Source of the DNA: Voacanga thouarsii
Taxonomy: Eukaryota; Streptophyta; Magnoliopsida; Gentianales; Apocynaceae
Assembly: GCA_026120185.1 (NCBI GenBank)
Contig: JANUWF010003367.1
Span: 713,501-777,500, forward strand
Reading direction: 5' to 3'
DNA: 64,000 nucleotides
Shown here piece after piece: positions 11,645-22,839 of the stretch (the stretch's first letter is position 1; the number at the start of each line of letters is the position of its first letter). Under the pieces are notes generated by a model. The model saw only the letters and a program-made list of their open reading frames with translations. It ran no database searches and was not told the DNA's origin. The position numbers and the translations under genes are program-made.

Positions 11645-12079
11645 CTAAAGACTCTTGCGAGCTCTAATAGCTGAAATTACAGGCATTGATTTTCTACTGG
11701 ACTCTCTTCCTCTGCTCTGGAAGTGAAACACTGCTTTACCCGGCAAAGCAAACTGGACCCTTTTCTCCTGACAATCCACTAAGGCATGATTCCTAGCTAA
11801 CCAATCCATGCCTAGAATGACATCAAAGTCCACCATATTCAACTGAATTAAATTAGCACCCAACTCCTCCTCCTCAATTTCTACCTTACAATCCCCATGC
11901 AACAGATTAGAAACCAACACCTTCCCACTGGGCACAGCCACCCCATAAGTATTGTCTAACAAGGTTGGGGAGATTTTAAGTACTCTAGCAAATCTACGGG
12001 ATACAAACGAGTGTGAAGCACCACAGTCAAACAACACATAAGCTGGCACAGAGTTAACCAGAATCGTACCTATGACCAC
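11645..12079 (-). pseudogene. Gypsy A aspartic protease
   Basis: 145-codon open frame of the retroviral-type protease of plant gypsy elements. The active-site stretch is VLFDCGASHSFVS, where the usual DTGA/DSGA reads DCGA (common in this family). The downstream core reads NMVDFDVILGMDWLARNHAL. It releases Gag, RT and integrase from the polyprotein. The frame ends at 11645, just upstream of the RT region, with a small break between them. Confidence 0.9.
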
Positions 12080-13512
12080 ATCATCTGCTGTCTCGGCCTC
12101 ATCATGAGTCAGGGCGAAAACCCGAGCATTGGGTTTCTGTTTCTGCTTTCCCGCCTAAGGCTTTTGTGACTCAACTTTGCTTGAGCTGACCCCGGCACTG
12201 GCTCTGGGCACTGATATACCTTATGTCCTTACTTTCCACACCGGAAGCAACTGCCTGATGCCCACCTACACTCTCCTGGGTGCCTCCTGCCACAGTTGGT
12301 GCAAGCATTCCACAGCGTGTTGAACTGAGGCGCTGTGGAACCTGAGGCACTCATGGTGCGACCTCCCGATACTGTTGGTGCTGATGACCCTGCCATAGCT
12401 CTCATCTTGGAATCTAGCTGTCTCGTAGGTGCTGATCTAGGCCCTTGCCCCTGACTGGAACCCGATCTGAAACTTTACCCCTGCCTAAATCCGATCCCAA
12501 TACTCTGCCCTCGGCTAAATCCGGATCCAACACTCTGCCCCTGACTGACTACGGACCTTGGCCTCTTCCAGTCCCTCTCAGCATCGGTCCTCTGAAACTC
12601 CGCCTCAATATCTAGACTTCGCTGATAGGCATCCTGAGAGTCGGTAGGCCTATTACCAGATAACCTTCCTCGAATCCTGGCCTAATGTCCCCGGACGAAC
12701 CTGTTAGTCCGTGAAGCTGCATTTTTGGTGACTGCCGGTACGTACTTCCCCAAAGTATTAAACCTGAGTGCGTAGTCAGTGACACTCATCTACTTCGTCT
12801 GGACAAGCTCGTAAAACTGATTCTCTTTCTCCATCCGGAATGTATTTGGAAAATACTGATTCGGAAAATTTTCTTGAACTTTCCCCACGTGAAGGGCTCC
12901 TCTTTTTGGTAGTAAATTGGCTTGACTCATTTCCACCAATTTAGTGCTTCTCCCACTAAGAAGGGAACAGCCACCTTAAGCTTGATTTCCTCTGGCACAT
13001 CCAAAGTCTCAAAATAATGCTCTAGCTCCTCTAACTATGCCTCAGCTCTATCTAGCCCGCCCATGCCATCAAATGTCGAAAGCCCCATTCTCTTCATCCG
13101 TTCGAACAAGGATCGAGCCCCCGAGTCATACCTCTGTTGTCTGCTTTACTGCTCTGCCTGTAATCGTAACTGCTCTTGCTGGAGAGACTGTTGGCTCTGA
13201 ATTAGCTGAGCCATCATAGCCCATGTTGCAGACATATCTATTGATGCGCTAGGTCCCGGCATAGATGAAGGAACAAAAAAAGGCACTCCTGTCGGCATCG
13301 AAACTGGTGGTGGTATTGAGGCAGGCGGTGGTGGTATATTCGGTGGCAGTGCTGGCAAACGGACTCCCCCAAGTGGTACCTTATCAGCCTGTCGCGGTGC
13401 AGATACCGTAGCTGACGAACCCGAGCCCTGTGCTGCTCTACTGGACTGGCCTCGTGCCCTGGTGGCAACCTTGTCTCGGTCACACTCTCCTGCACCCTCT
13501 TGTGTTGCCCTC
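12080..13512 (-). pseudogene. Gypsy A Gag, main part
   Basis: Between the protease and CACTA-1 the minus strand encodes a degenerate gypsy Gag. A CCHC zinc-knuckle region lies at about 12220-12310; low-complexity Ser/Gly/Pro-rich sequence at 12350-12560; the retrotransposon-gag domain at about 12600-13100; and a Pro/Gln-rich N-terminal region at 13146-13358 (PPNIPPPPASIPPP, then LIQSQQSLQQEQLRLQAEQ). Several stops interrupt it. At 13512 the frame runs into CACTA-1 and continues at 23849. Confidence 0.8.
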
Positions 13513-13515
13513 CTA
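13513..13515. repeat. Target-site duplication of CACTA-1, left copy
   Basis: CTA here and CTA at 23849-23851 flank the element. Three base pairs is the size typical of CACTA elements. Confidence 0.75.
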
Positions 13516-13715
13516 CATAATAGGAAAAATCGCGATTTGCGACGGCCAAAAACCGTCGCAAAACCGTCGCTGACTGTTTTTGCGACAGTTTTGCGAGGGG
13601 AGAATTAACCCCCAAGTCATGACCCTCGCAAAACCCTCGCAAATTGCGACGGTTTTGCGAGGGCCACGGCTTAAGCCCTCGCAAAACCCTCGCAAATTGC
13701 GACGGTTTTGCGAGA
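13516..13715. repeat. Left terminal inverted repeat and subterminal array of CACTA-1
   Basis: The TIR is followed by repeated GTCGCAAAA/TTGCGACGG and CCTCGCAAA units in both orientations up to about 13715. In En/Spm such subterminal repeats bind TNPA. The outermost bases read CATAATAGG instead of CACTACAGG, so the conserved CACTA terminus is mutated here. Confidence 0.85.
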
Positions 13716-14116
13716 ATTTTGCAATAATTTTTTATTTTTTTATTATTATATTTATTTTAAATTATTAATTCCCTGTAAATCAACCCTGAAACACTATACA
13801 AATAAATGCCAAAACTATGTTCATAATCCAAAAAAATACTATAAAAAATTAAAAATAAGCCCAAATAAATATAATTAAAATACTAAAATATAATATAATA
13901 TAAAATACATAATAAGTATCTAAAAAAGTAAAATAATTCACAAAAATAAGTAATAGTGTATAAAGAGTATAAAAATAAATATAACAAGTCTATGTAAGTA
14001 ATGAAGGAGCAGTTGCGAGAAGGGGTGGAGGAGGGGAACGAGAGCCCCTACGTGGGCCGGGTGCTCATCGAGTTGGATCAAATCCATCGTCGGCATTTGG
14101 ATCTTCATCTTCGACA
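13716..14116. other. AT-rich 3' region of CACTA-1
   Basis: Between the left array and the TNPA-like gene. The part nearest the gene (13938-14129) encodes a short Pro/Leu-rich tail that may be the gene's C-terminus; the rest is AT-rich with no feature seen. Confidence 0.5.
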
Positions 14117-15664
14117 TTAGCGGCCGCAATGCGCGCTTCTATCTCCTCTATGGATGGCATAGATGGTGCGGGAATACCCATCTTGTCCGACATAGTTGCC
14201 ATCCAACCACCAAATGTAGGCTGCTTGTTGCCTCATGAAGTCCCGATACAAGTCTATTTGTCGATTGAATCTCCGCTCGGCTTGTTGAACCCTTTGCTCT
14301 ACTAGATGTCCAATATCAAGCTGGTGTAGGGGAAGATGCATGCGATCCACTTTGAGACAGTCTAGTTCGAACATGTGTCGCCTACGAGCCTAACCCAAAA
14401 ACTCGTCCCCTTTTGAACCCGCCTTGTGCCTTTACAAACATGGCTTTTTCATCAAAAGGAACAACGAGTTCTACAGAGTCACTAGACTCGGATCGAGGAG
14501 TGCTACGTATGAGATTTCGCACCTCATCCTAAAAAAAAAAAAAAAAAAGAATTGTCAATAGTAATTATCAAAATAAAATACAAATTCCACGCGGTATAAA
14601 GAATTTCAACATATTTAATCTATATACTACCAATGTACGGCGAGATCGCTCAGCGACAAAGCCGACCCTTTTGTGGCCCGCTACGAAAGACATGTAATGT
14701 CTCAAACATGTACGTGTAGCTAAAAGAACTCCCCTCCTTGGCCCGCTACATTTATGTTAACAAAATGTAATTATTACAATCTTACATAAATTTGTAATAA
14801 AACAATTTAGAATAATAATTAATTAAGTGAAGGTGAATTACCAAACGGTCCTCGTGTTACGTGAGCAGAAATAGACCCTCCGGTATGGGTGCGGCTACTC
14901 CCACGATTCTTTTTGTTGGTGGATGAGAGCTTCGATACTTCTACGATCTCCGGTACTCGCAAATGTCATTCCAATACTTGTGCCTCTATCCAATGAGGAC
15001 ATACCCAATCATCCCTCTTCCTCGGCCTAGACATTATGTCCGAAAATCGCGTCCGACACTTCTTTTCCCAAGTTGATCGAATTAGCGAAGCATACTCTTC
15101 CCTCCACCGAAAATATTTCTGCATGATCATGATTAAGATTTCTGATTAACATATAACATAGTACTTAAACGATAAAAAATACTCAAAAATTGCTTACCCC
15201 AAATTCTTGAAACCATAAGTCTCGCACGGTTATCGGGACGTGCGTGTATGTCGGATACGAACCGGTGAAATACTGCTTGTATTATATTTGAAATTTCTCG
15301 GACACATTTGTCAGAGCCAGTGAACCTATTTTTGGTGCAATGACAATGTACAATATAGTTATGTTAATCTCAAAAATAATAATAATAATTGAACTAATAA
15401 TCAACATCTTACAAAGTATGAATATGTTACTTACCCGTTTCCCCGTGGAACAATCCAAGGTCGGGAGTCCGTAACTTGCAACCCAACAGAATGCGAAGCT
15501 GAAGCAGCGGATGATTGAAAAGCCGGGGATGGTACTCCCTCATCTCCAATAGAGCCATGTAATGAACGAGGCACTGAAAGCTGAGGTAGCTGAGTAGGGG
15601 ATGGAGTATAAGGCTCCTGACCCTCCTGACTCCCCTCCCTCAATGATCCTTCATTAGAAGACAT
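14117..15664 (-). pseudogene. TNPA-like protein of CACTA-1 (Ptta/En/Spm plant transposase family)
   Basis: In En/Spm the TNPA-type protein binds subterminal repeats and helps excision. Exons on the minus strand: an N-terminal Ser/Gln/Pro-rich exon 15664-15431, ending at a GTAAGT donor; about 15306-15196 (QYFTGSYPTYTHVPIT, then DLWFQEF); about 15120-14840 (KYFRWREEYASLIRSTWEKK, RTRFSDIMSRPRKRDDWV, RTHTGGSISAHVTRGPFG); and about 14530-14117 (FKRGRVFGLGS, then a helical tail with EQRVQQAERRFNRQ). The central exons match the PF03004-type domain. In-frame stops occur in the second exon (QI*YKQ), near 14950 and near 14390, so it is broken. Minor exon limits are estimates. Confidence 0.8.
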
Positions 15665-15879
15665 TGCTAAAGGAGATGAAAAAAGAAAAATAAGTAACCA
15701 ATAAAGACGAAGCCCACTTCAAAAGAAGGATGTAAATAACCATGAATAAAAATGATAAAAGAATAATAACATTGAAACGTTATATCTATTCGCTAGTTTA
15801 AAGTAATACAATAATATGTATGATAATGATGGATATGTCAAAATAAACATTGTACTTGTAAATTGAATTTTAAAAAAAA

Positions 15880-16090
15880 TTTGACAGAGTCTCCCCTATA
15901 ATTGGATATTTCCCAGGCACAAGGCCACCTCAAGATTTGACAATCAAAACGCTGTTACAAACAACAAAGACAGATCTTTCAATAATAGAAAAATTCAAAA
16001 GATAACTAGGGGTAATCACCCATTACCCAAGAGGAATGATCACCCATCACTCACGGGGAATGATCACCCATCACTCACGGGGTTCCAATT
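15880..16090. repeat. Repeat upstream of the TNPA-like gene (copy 1)
   Basis: About 210 bp nearly matching 20806-21010 in the same orientation: GACAG(AG)TCTCCCCT.TAATTGG, CACCTCAA, AACAACAAAGACAGATC, GATAACTAGGGGTAATCACC, CACTCACGGGG. This copy has an extra ATGATCACCCATCACTCACG unit. It lies about 215 bp upstream of the TNPA-like ATG. Confidence 0.88.
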
Positions 16091-16495
16091 AAAATGTTAG
16101 ATATAGTTAAAATCAAGCTAAAAATTATAAATGCCTCTGTCCTTGTGAATTGTCTGTCAATACGGAAACAATACAATATATAAATTACCTTGTTGTTTAC
16201 ACCACAAAAGAATATAATAAGGAATAATAAAAATCCTCCGGGTTGTACAAGTCTAAACGAAAGATTCCTGCAAAAAAAAAGAAGGAGATGAGATTCCCGA
16301 CAATTAGACAAAATTGTGAAACAAAATTGTATGTGATGGAATTTAAAATAATAAAAATTAAAAGATTCAAGGCATGTAGATTCAAGTAACAAATAAATTG
16401 TAAATTAAAATTTGACATGGGATAGTAATGATGCAATAGATTTCAGGATTCCCTCACCATTAACTATATTATTTGTAAATGAATTGAAATCAGGC

Positions 16496-19400
16496 CTATT
16501 CACTAGAATCATTCTCCGATACAGACTCATCATCATCTACTGAGGTATCGCTATTCGTTTCCCATTCATCTTCTTCCTCTTCATTTATAGGAGAATTTTC
16601 CCTTGCTGTTATAGCCTCATCTTGAACATCCAACATTTCACTCATACCATTCTCATGCGTCAGAATACCAAGATCAACAAATAACGATATGCTTGACTTC
16701 GTCGGTAGCATCTACTTCTTCTACGATAAGCTACGTCAACCACGGGTGCATCTATTATATGTCGAGCTTTGGTTTTGCAAACTGCCAACCAATCAGATCT
16801 TGGCCTCTTACTCCCTGGATATGATGCATAATACACTTGGATAGCTTGTTGAGCTAGAACAAATGGATCATAGTTAGCATAGCTTCTTTTGTGGTTAATT
16901 TCTACAAGATTATATTGCGGATGTACCCTGGTACCACGATTCAATGTTTGATCAAACCAGTGACATTTAAAAAGAACAATGCTTTGCTGTGGATTACCAG
17001 GAAATTGCACTTCAATAATCTCATTTAACACTCCATAGTAATCAGGTCCTGATGCGTCATTTCCAATCCCTTTCACACAAACACCACTATTAACTGTTTT
17101 CTTTCCCTCCGCATAATCATTAGTGTGAAATCGATAACCATTAATTATGTACCCACTATATGATTTCACTAGCCTTAACGGACCCCAAGCAAAGTTCCTC
17201 AAGCATTCATTTGTAACCATATTTTCTGAATCTTGTACATAAAAAACATTAGACAAGTTAATTTTTTAATTATGAAAGTTATAGCATTACGAAACTCTAT
17301 TGAATCCCCAATGGAGTTCCAAATGCAAGTTATTAACTTATGAGACTTACATATCCACTAAACCATTCTGCAAATTCAAGGCTGATTCTTCTATTGATTT
17401 CTATCTCTGATATAGTCGGAGCCAGACTTTGTAAGTGTGCCGTGAATGCCCTGTAATGCATTAGAATTAGATTGAATGAGTCAAAATCATTATGAGGTAT
17501 CGTTTATCGTATAAAATGTATGAAGTAATGGCTCGTACTCAATGTATGGCTGCACTTCACCACAATTAAGCAACATATAAATTCTTGCTGCAACGAATTC
17601 TTCAGAAGTAAGGAACCGAGTTCGAATTCGTCCTTTCACCCGTCCTTGAACATTGCAGATTGACAGCCCAGGTTCTTGCACCCTCTCTAATCGTTCTCTC
17701 TCTTCATTACGCGCCGGAATTGTACGTTTTGTTTGTACATGTGGCTCAAAATAATAAGAGAAGAAAGTGGATGCTTCCTCAACTAGATAAGCATTGTAGA
17801 TTGACCCTTCAACTTTAGCCTTATTTTTCACCTTGATTTTCAATTGATGCAAATACCTGTCATTTAAAAAAAAAATTCAACTTCAGTCACACACGCTTAT
17901 ATCGTACCTACTATGAAAAGAATTAGATTGAATGATTCGATTACCGTTCAAACGGGTACATCCACCTATATTGCACTAGGCCACAAACTCTTGCTTCGTA
18001 AGGCAAATGAATTAATAGGTGTTCCATTACATCAAAGAATGCAGGTGGAAATATCTTCTCCAACTTACATAACAATAAAGGAATGTCGGACTCTAATTTG
18101 GCCATATGAGCTACATTCAACTTAGGAGAGCATAGATCACGATAAAAAAGACTCAACTCCGTCAAAACACCCCATACATTAGAAGGAAGAAATTCCTTCA
18201 ATGCAATTGGAAGTAGTCTCTCCATGAATACGTGACAGTCATGTGATTTCATACCGGATAACTTCAACTCATTCAAATCAGCACATCTTCCAATGTTTGA
18301 AGCGTATCCATCTGGGAGTTGCAATCCCCTCAACCATTCAAGCAAAAGTTTCTTTTGTTCTGATGTCAACGAGTAAACAGCTTTAGGTATAGCCACTTTT
18401 CCTCCTCCCACATTCAAGGCAAGTAGCTCGGGCCTATGGCAATAAATTTCTAAGTCACGTCTAGCCTTTAAATTGTCTTTTGATTTACCCTTTACCTCAA
18501 GAACTGTATTCATGACATTGTCAAATACATTCTTCTCATTGTGCATTACATCAATATTATGTCGGACCAAATTAGTACGCCAATACGGCAAATCCCAAAA
18601 AATACTCCTTTTTGCCCAATTATGAGATATTCCCCTGCCATTACTCCATCCAATTTCTTTGCATGTTTCTGTAATTTTTTCATAGTTAGACAAACTATCC
18701 CAGATTTCTTCACCAGTAGGGTATTGCACAGACTGTGATGTCTCAGAACCTCTATCATTCCTAAAAGATCTCGTATCCCTCCTGTAAGGATGATCCGATG
18801 GTAAGAAACGACGGTGACAGTCAAACCATGATTGTTTCCTACCATTTTGTATATGAAAAGACTTTGTATTGCCCATACAATATGGACAAGCCAGTCTCCC
18901 AACAGTGCTCCAGCCACTCAATATACCATATGCAGGAAAATCATTAATAGTCCACAAAAGTGCCGCCCGTAGTTGGAAGTTTTGTTTCTTCGATATGTCA
19001 TAAGTGGTGACACCTTCAAACCACAATTTGGTTAATTCATCTATCAAGGGTTGTAAATAAACATCCACCTGGTGCTTTGGATTCTTGGGGCCCGGGATAA
19101 TGATTGTTAAAAACATGACTGAATCCTTTATACACATCCACGGGGGGAGATTATACGGTGTGAGAATGACCGGCCAAGATGAATATTGCTTACCCGACAT
19201 CCCAAATGGTGAGAATCCATCTGTACATAAACCAAGTTTGACATTCCGTACTTCTTTTGCAAACTCAGGATGCATTCGATCAAAGTGTTACCATGCTTCA
19301 GTATCACGAGGGTGACTCATGGTGCCTTTCTCCGATATGCTCTCTCCATGCCATCTCATGTGTTCAGCTGTTGTTTTAGAAGTATACAATCTTTGTAGCC

Positions 19401-20211
19401 TCGGTGTTATCGGGAAGTAATACATCTTCTTGAATGAAATTTCCCTTCTACTTGTGTTCTTCCCAACCTTTTTCTGTGCATATCGAGGATGGCCACAAAA
19501 TTTACACCTTCTACGATTCATGTCATCTTTCCAGTAAAGCATGCATCCATTATTGCATACATCTATTTTTTATACCAGCAAACCCAACCCAGCCACTAAT
19601 TTTTTCATCTGATAGAAATCATCAGGAATCGTATTACTGCTAGGCACAACCTCTTTCATCAATTGCACCACATCGTTAAAGGCTTTACGCGAGAGGTTAT
19701 TTTCAGACTTAATGTTTAATAACCTTGAAGCCAGTGAAAGCTGCGAATGTTGTGTGCATCCATACCATATAGGAGTCTCTGCCACCTTTAACATATCGTA
19801 AAACCTTTGTGCCTCCACATTAGGTGGTTCTTCAAAATGGTCTGTTGATGGAGCTTCAGGGGGAAAGTCAGGTCCTGCTACGTCTAAGACCATTTCGCGA
19901 GACAAATTTTCTTGATGTGAATCAAATTCTGGGATTGAGGTAGACACACTTGAGGGACACTCGAATGGCTCACCATGGCATGTCCACCGGTAATACCTAG
20001 GCACAAATCCAGACTTCCACAGGTGGAGCTTAACTTGTGCTGGATCTAGATACTTTTTATTCTTACATTTTGCACACGGGCATCTAATTACGCTTGATAT
20101 TGCATTTGATAAGGCAAATGTCAAAAATGCCTTAACCCCTTCCTCAAATTCAATAGTGATCCCTTTTACACCTGAAGCGTGCCTTCTATACATCCAACTA
20201 CGATCCTCCAT
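16496..20211 (-). pseudogene. TNP2-type transposase of CACTA-1, nearly intact, two nonsense codons
   Basis: Transposase of the En/Spm TNPD/TNP2 class, which cuts at the TIRs. Start MEDRSWMYRRH at 20211 is the family N-terminus (transposase-associated domain with RCPCAKCKN). The core runs to 17946: CKFCGHPRYAQ, NVKLGLCTDGFSPFG, VILTPYNLPPWMCIK, CPYCMGNTKSF, LPYWRTNLVRHNIDVMHNEK, then a DUF4218-type part (SHDCHVFMERLLPIAL). An 88-bp intron (17857-17944) has GT-AG ends and joins in frame to YLHQLKIKVKNKAKVEGS. Further exons: about 17350-17451 (ISLEFAEWFSGY), the DUF4216 part 17256-16660 (HWFDQTLNRG), and an acidic tail (EEEEDEWETNSD) ending at 16496. TAA stops interrupt the otherwise continuous frame at 19570 and near 19285. 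The exon 2/3 border is not fixed. Confidence 0.92.
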
Positions 20212-20259
20212 GACGTCTAAATGAGAGAAAAGAACAATCAACTCAATAATTAAAATCAC

Positions 20260-20805
20260 CCCTTAAACAAAAGGAAGAGAAGTGTAATTACATTTTCCTT
20301 TCTATTATCTAACAAAAAGAGGTCCAAAACATAGAATTTACAATTGCTATCTTTGGATACAGTTACACCATCAATATCTACGTTTTAACCAAGTTCTACA
20401 TTTAATTGAGGTGAAAAGAACAATTATTTGAAGAGTGAAAATAAATGTGGAAATAAATGAGAAAATTGAGGAATTTGATTAAGATAAATAATATTAAAGC
20501 TAATTATATTCTCATTTTACACATTCCAATGGTTAAAATAATAACATTTTATTTATTTTCATTCCAATGTTTATATTTGTTTAAACTCTCTCTATAACGT
20601 ATATTATTCCTGCTATTATTAACATCCACCTATATATGAAATTATTATTATTATTGCTCATTTCATTAGTCCTATTCTTATTTTTATTAGCAATATTATT
20701 TTTAATAATAATGCTATTATGGGATATATACTCATGTTCAATCGAATAATACACTCCAAGATAAGGGTAGTTATTCTACTCCACAGTAAATAGCGACAGA
20801 TTTTG
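20260..20805. other. TNP2 upstream region, AT-rich
   Basis: AT-rich sequence immediately upstream of TNP2. Expected promoter/5' leader territory. No motif is certain. Confidence 0.4.
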
Positions 20806-21010
20806 AAAAAAAATTTGACAGTCTCCCCTGTAATTGGGCATTTTCCAGGCATAGGGCCACCTCAAAATTATACAATCAAAATGCAATTGCAAACAACAAA
20901 GACAGATCATTCATTTATACAAAAAAAAAAATAAATAAATAAAAGGATAACTAGGGGTAATCACCCATTACCCAGGAGGAGTAATCACCCATTACTCACG
21001 GGGAATCCAA
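20806..21010. repeat. Repeat upstream of the TNP2 gene (copy 2)
   Basis: Direct copy of 15880-16090, about 600 bp upstream of the TNP2 ATG. Long stretches are identical (CAAACAACAAAGACAGATC, GATAACTAGGGGTAATCACC), with substitutions between. Either a duplicated promoter/leader of both transposase genes or a small insertion present twice. Confidence 0.88.
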
Positions 21011-22839
21011 CATTTGAATTCAACACAAAGGCAAATTATATGAACAAAACGCACCTCCTACATCTTCATAATCTAAGGAAACGAATTTCTCATATAAAAG
21101 AGCCTTCAAAGCATTCCACTAGAGTTAAATCTTCCACTAGAGATACTAATATATTATTATAATCAAGTAATAAGATTACTAAACTAATCAGATATCAACC
21201 TTCCTATTATGGCATCATAACCAATCAAATTAATTTATAAGGGTTTATATAGCTAAAACATAGTTCCCATATAATTTGATCAAAGTAGTAATTTTTTTAT
21301 AACAGGGTAAAAAAGAGTGCACTTTGTACAAAGTATATCACATATAAGTATAGATCAAAACACCATGAATGTTTAAGAAGGACAACAATTCCAACTAATA
21401 ATTCAGCAATTCCAGTTCACAATTCCAAATTTAAATCAATAATCTCACATCAAACCACCATCATGTCACTCCCAATCTCCTCAAATTCAACCCTAACATC
21501 AATACAACTTTTATACATCAATTCCAACTCTGCTCATTCACAAATAATCACCCAAATTTCAAAGCTTCAGGGAAATGCAAATCTGCCCAACAAGGACTTA
21601 GTTTATAAGATAATGAAGTAGCTCAAGAGATAAATTCTAACTACTTACCCAAATGAATCAGCTTCAGTAATAGCACATCAGTAGCACAGGAATGGCAGTG
21701 GAGGCGCTCACTGAAGGGGGCGGGCTGAAGGGGGCAGGCAGAGCAAGGGGGGCGCGGGATGGGGGGGGGGAGTTGAGGGAGGGGGTCGCGGGGATGGGGG
21801 AGCTGCAGGGAGGTCGCCGGTGGGGAGAGGGGGGAGAGATGGCGGTGGCGCAAGCTTGGGAAGGGGAGGAAGAAGGAGGGGAAAAAAAAAAAAGAGGAGG
21901 GAGTGAACAATTTTGGAAAATTTTAGTTTTTTTTTTAAATTTCTAGCTATTTTGTCGCAATTTGTGACGAAAAAATAAAACCCTCGCTAATTTCTCATAA
22001 ATTAATACAAATAACATTATAAATTGATCTATACATTATAATTTTTATTATTTTTTAGTGATTTTAATAATATTATTATTATGTAAATTATTTTTCTTTA
22101 TATATTTTAATTTATACACCACTTAATCAAATAAATAGATCAAAAAAATTAGATATATGCATATATATAACTATATAGTATAATATATATTAATATGTTG
22201 GAGATGAATAACATTACAAATCGATCTCTACATTATAATTTTCACTATTTTTTTTAGTGATCTCAACAATAATAACAGTATTTGAATTGTTTTTCTTTAC
22301 ATATTTTATTTTATACACCACTTAACAGAATAGATATATTAAAAAATTGGACATATGTATATACATAGCTAAATTAGTATAATATATATTAACATGTAAG
22401 AGACGAAGAACATTACAAAATGATCTCTACATTATAAATTTCACCATTTTTTTAGTGATATCAACAATAATAACAGTATTTGAATTATTTTTCTTTATAT
22501 ATTTTACTTTATACACTACTTAATCAAAGTGATAGATTAAAAAATTAGACATATGTATATATATACCTACATGTTATAATATATATATATATTAAACTAA
22601 ACAGATACTTATATACATTATATACATATACTTATATATTAGAATAAGTATATAACATAACATAATTAACTATATACATTTACTTATGCAATACATTAGG
22701 TGTATAACATAACATAATTACATATACAAAATTATAATAAAATGCACTAATTGAGACATGTTATTAAAAATATTTCAGTAAATTTGTCAAAATACACCAT
22801 CACATAAACACATAAAGAATTTTTTTTTTAAAAAAAGAT
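21011..22839. other. Interior spacer of CACTA-1 with a G-rich tract
   Basis: 21011-21660: AT-rich with CT/CA-rich runs, no gene. 21690-21870: strongly G-rich on the plus strand with many GGGG runs; its ORFs on both strands are low-complexity (Pro/Ser or Gly/Glu/Arg-rich). 21960-22840: about 150-200-bp imperfect repeats with ACATTA(T/C)AAAT, GATCTCTACATTATAA, TTTTCTTTA.ATATTTTA and ATATATTA motifs at about 22010, 22215 and 22410. No coding seen. Confidence 0.6.

Noticed and set aside
21641..21946. Overlapping ORFs with Pro/Ser-rich (minus) and Gly/Glu/Arg-rich (plus) products
   Set aside because: Both come from one G-rich/C-rich tract; composition explains them.
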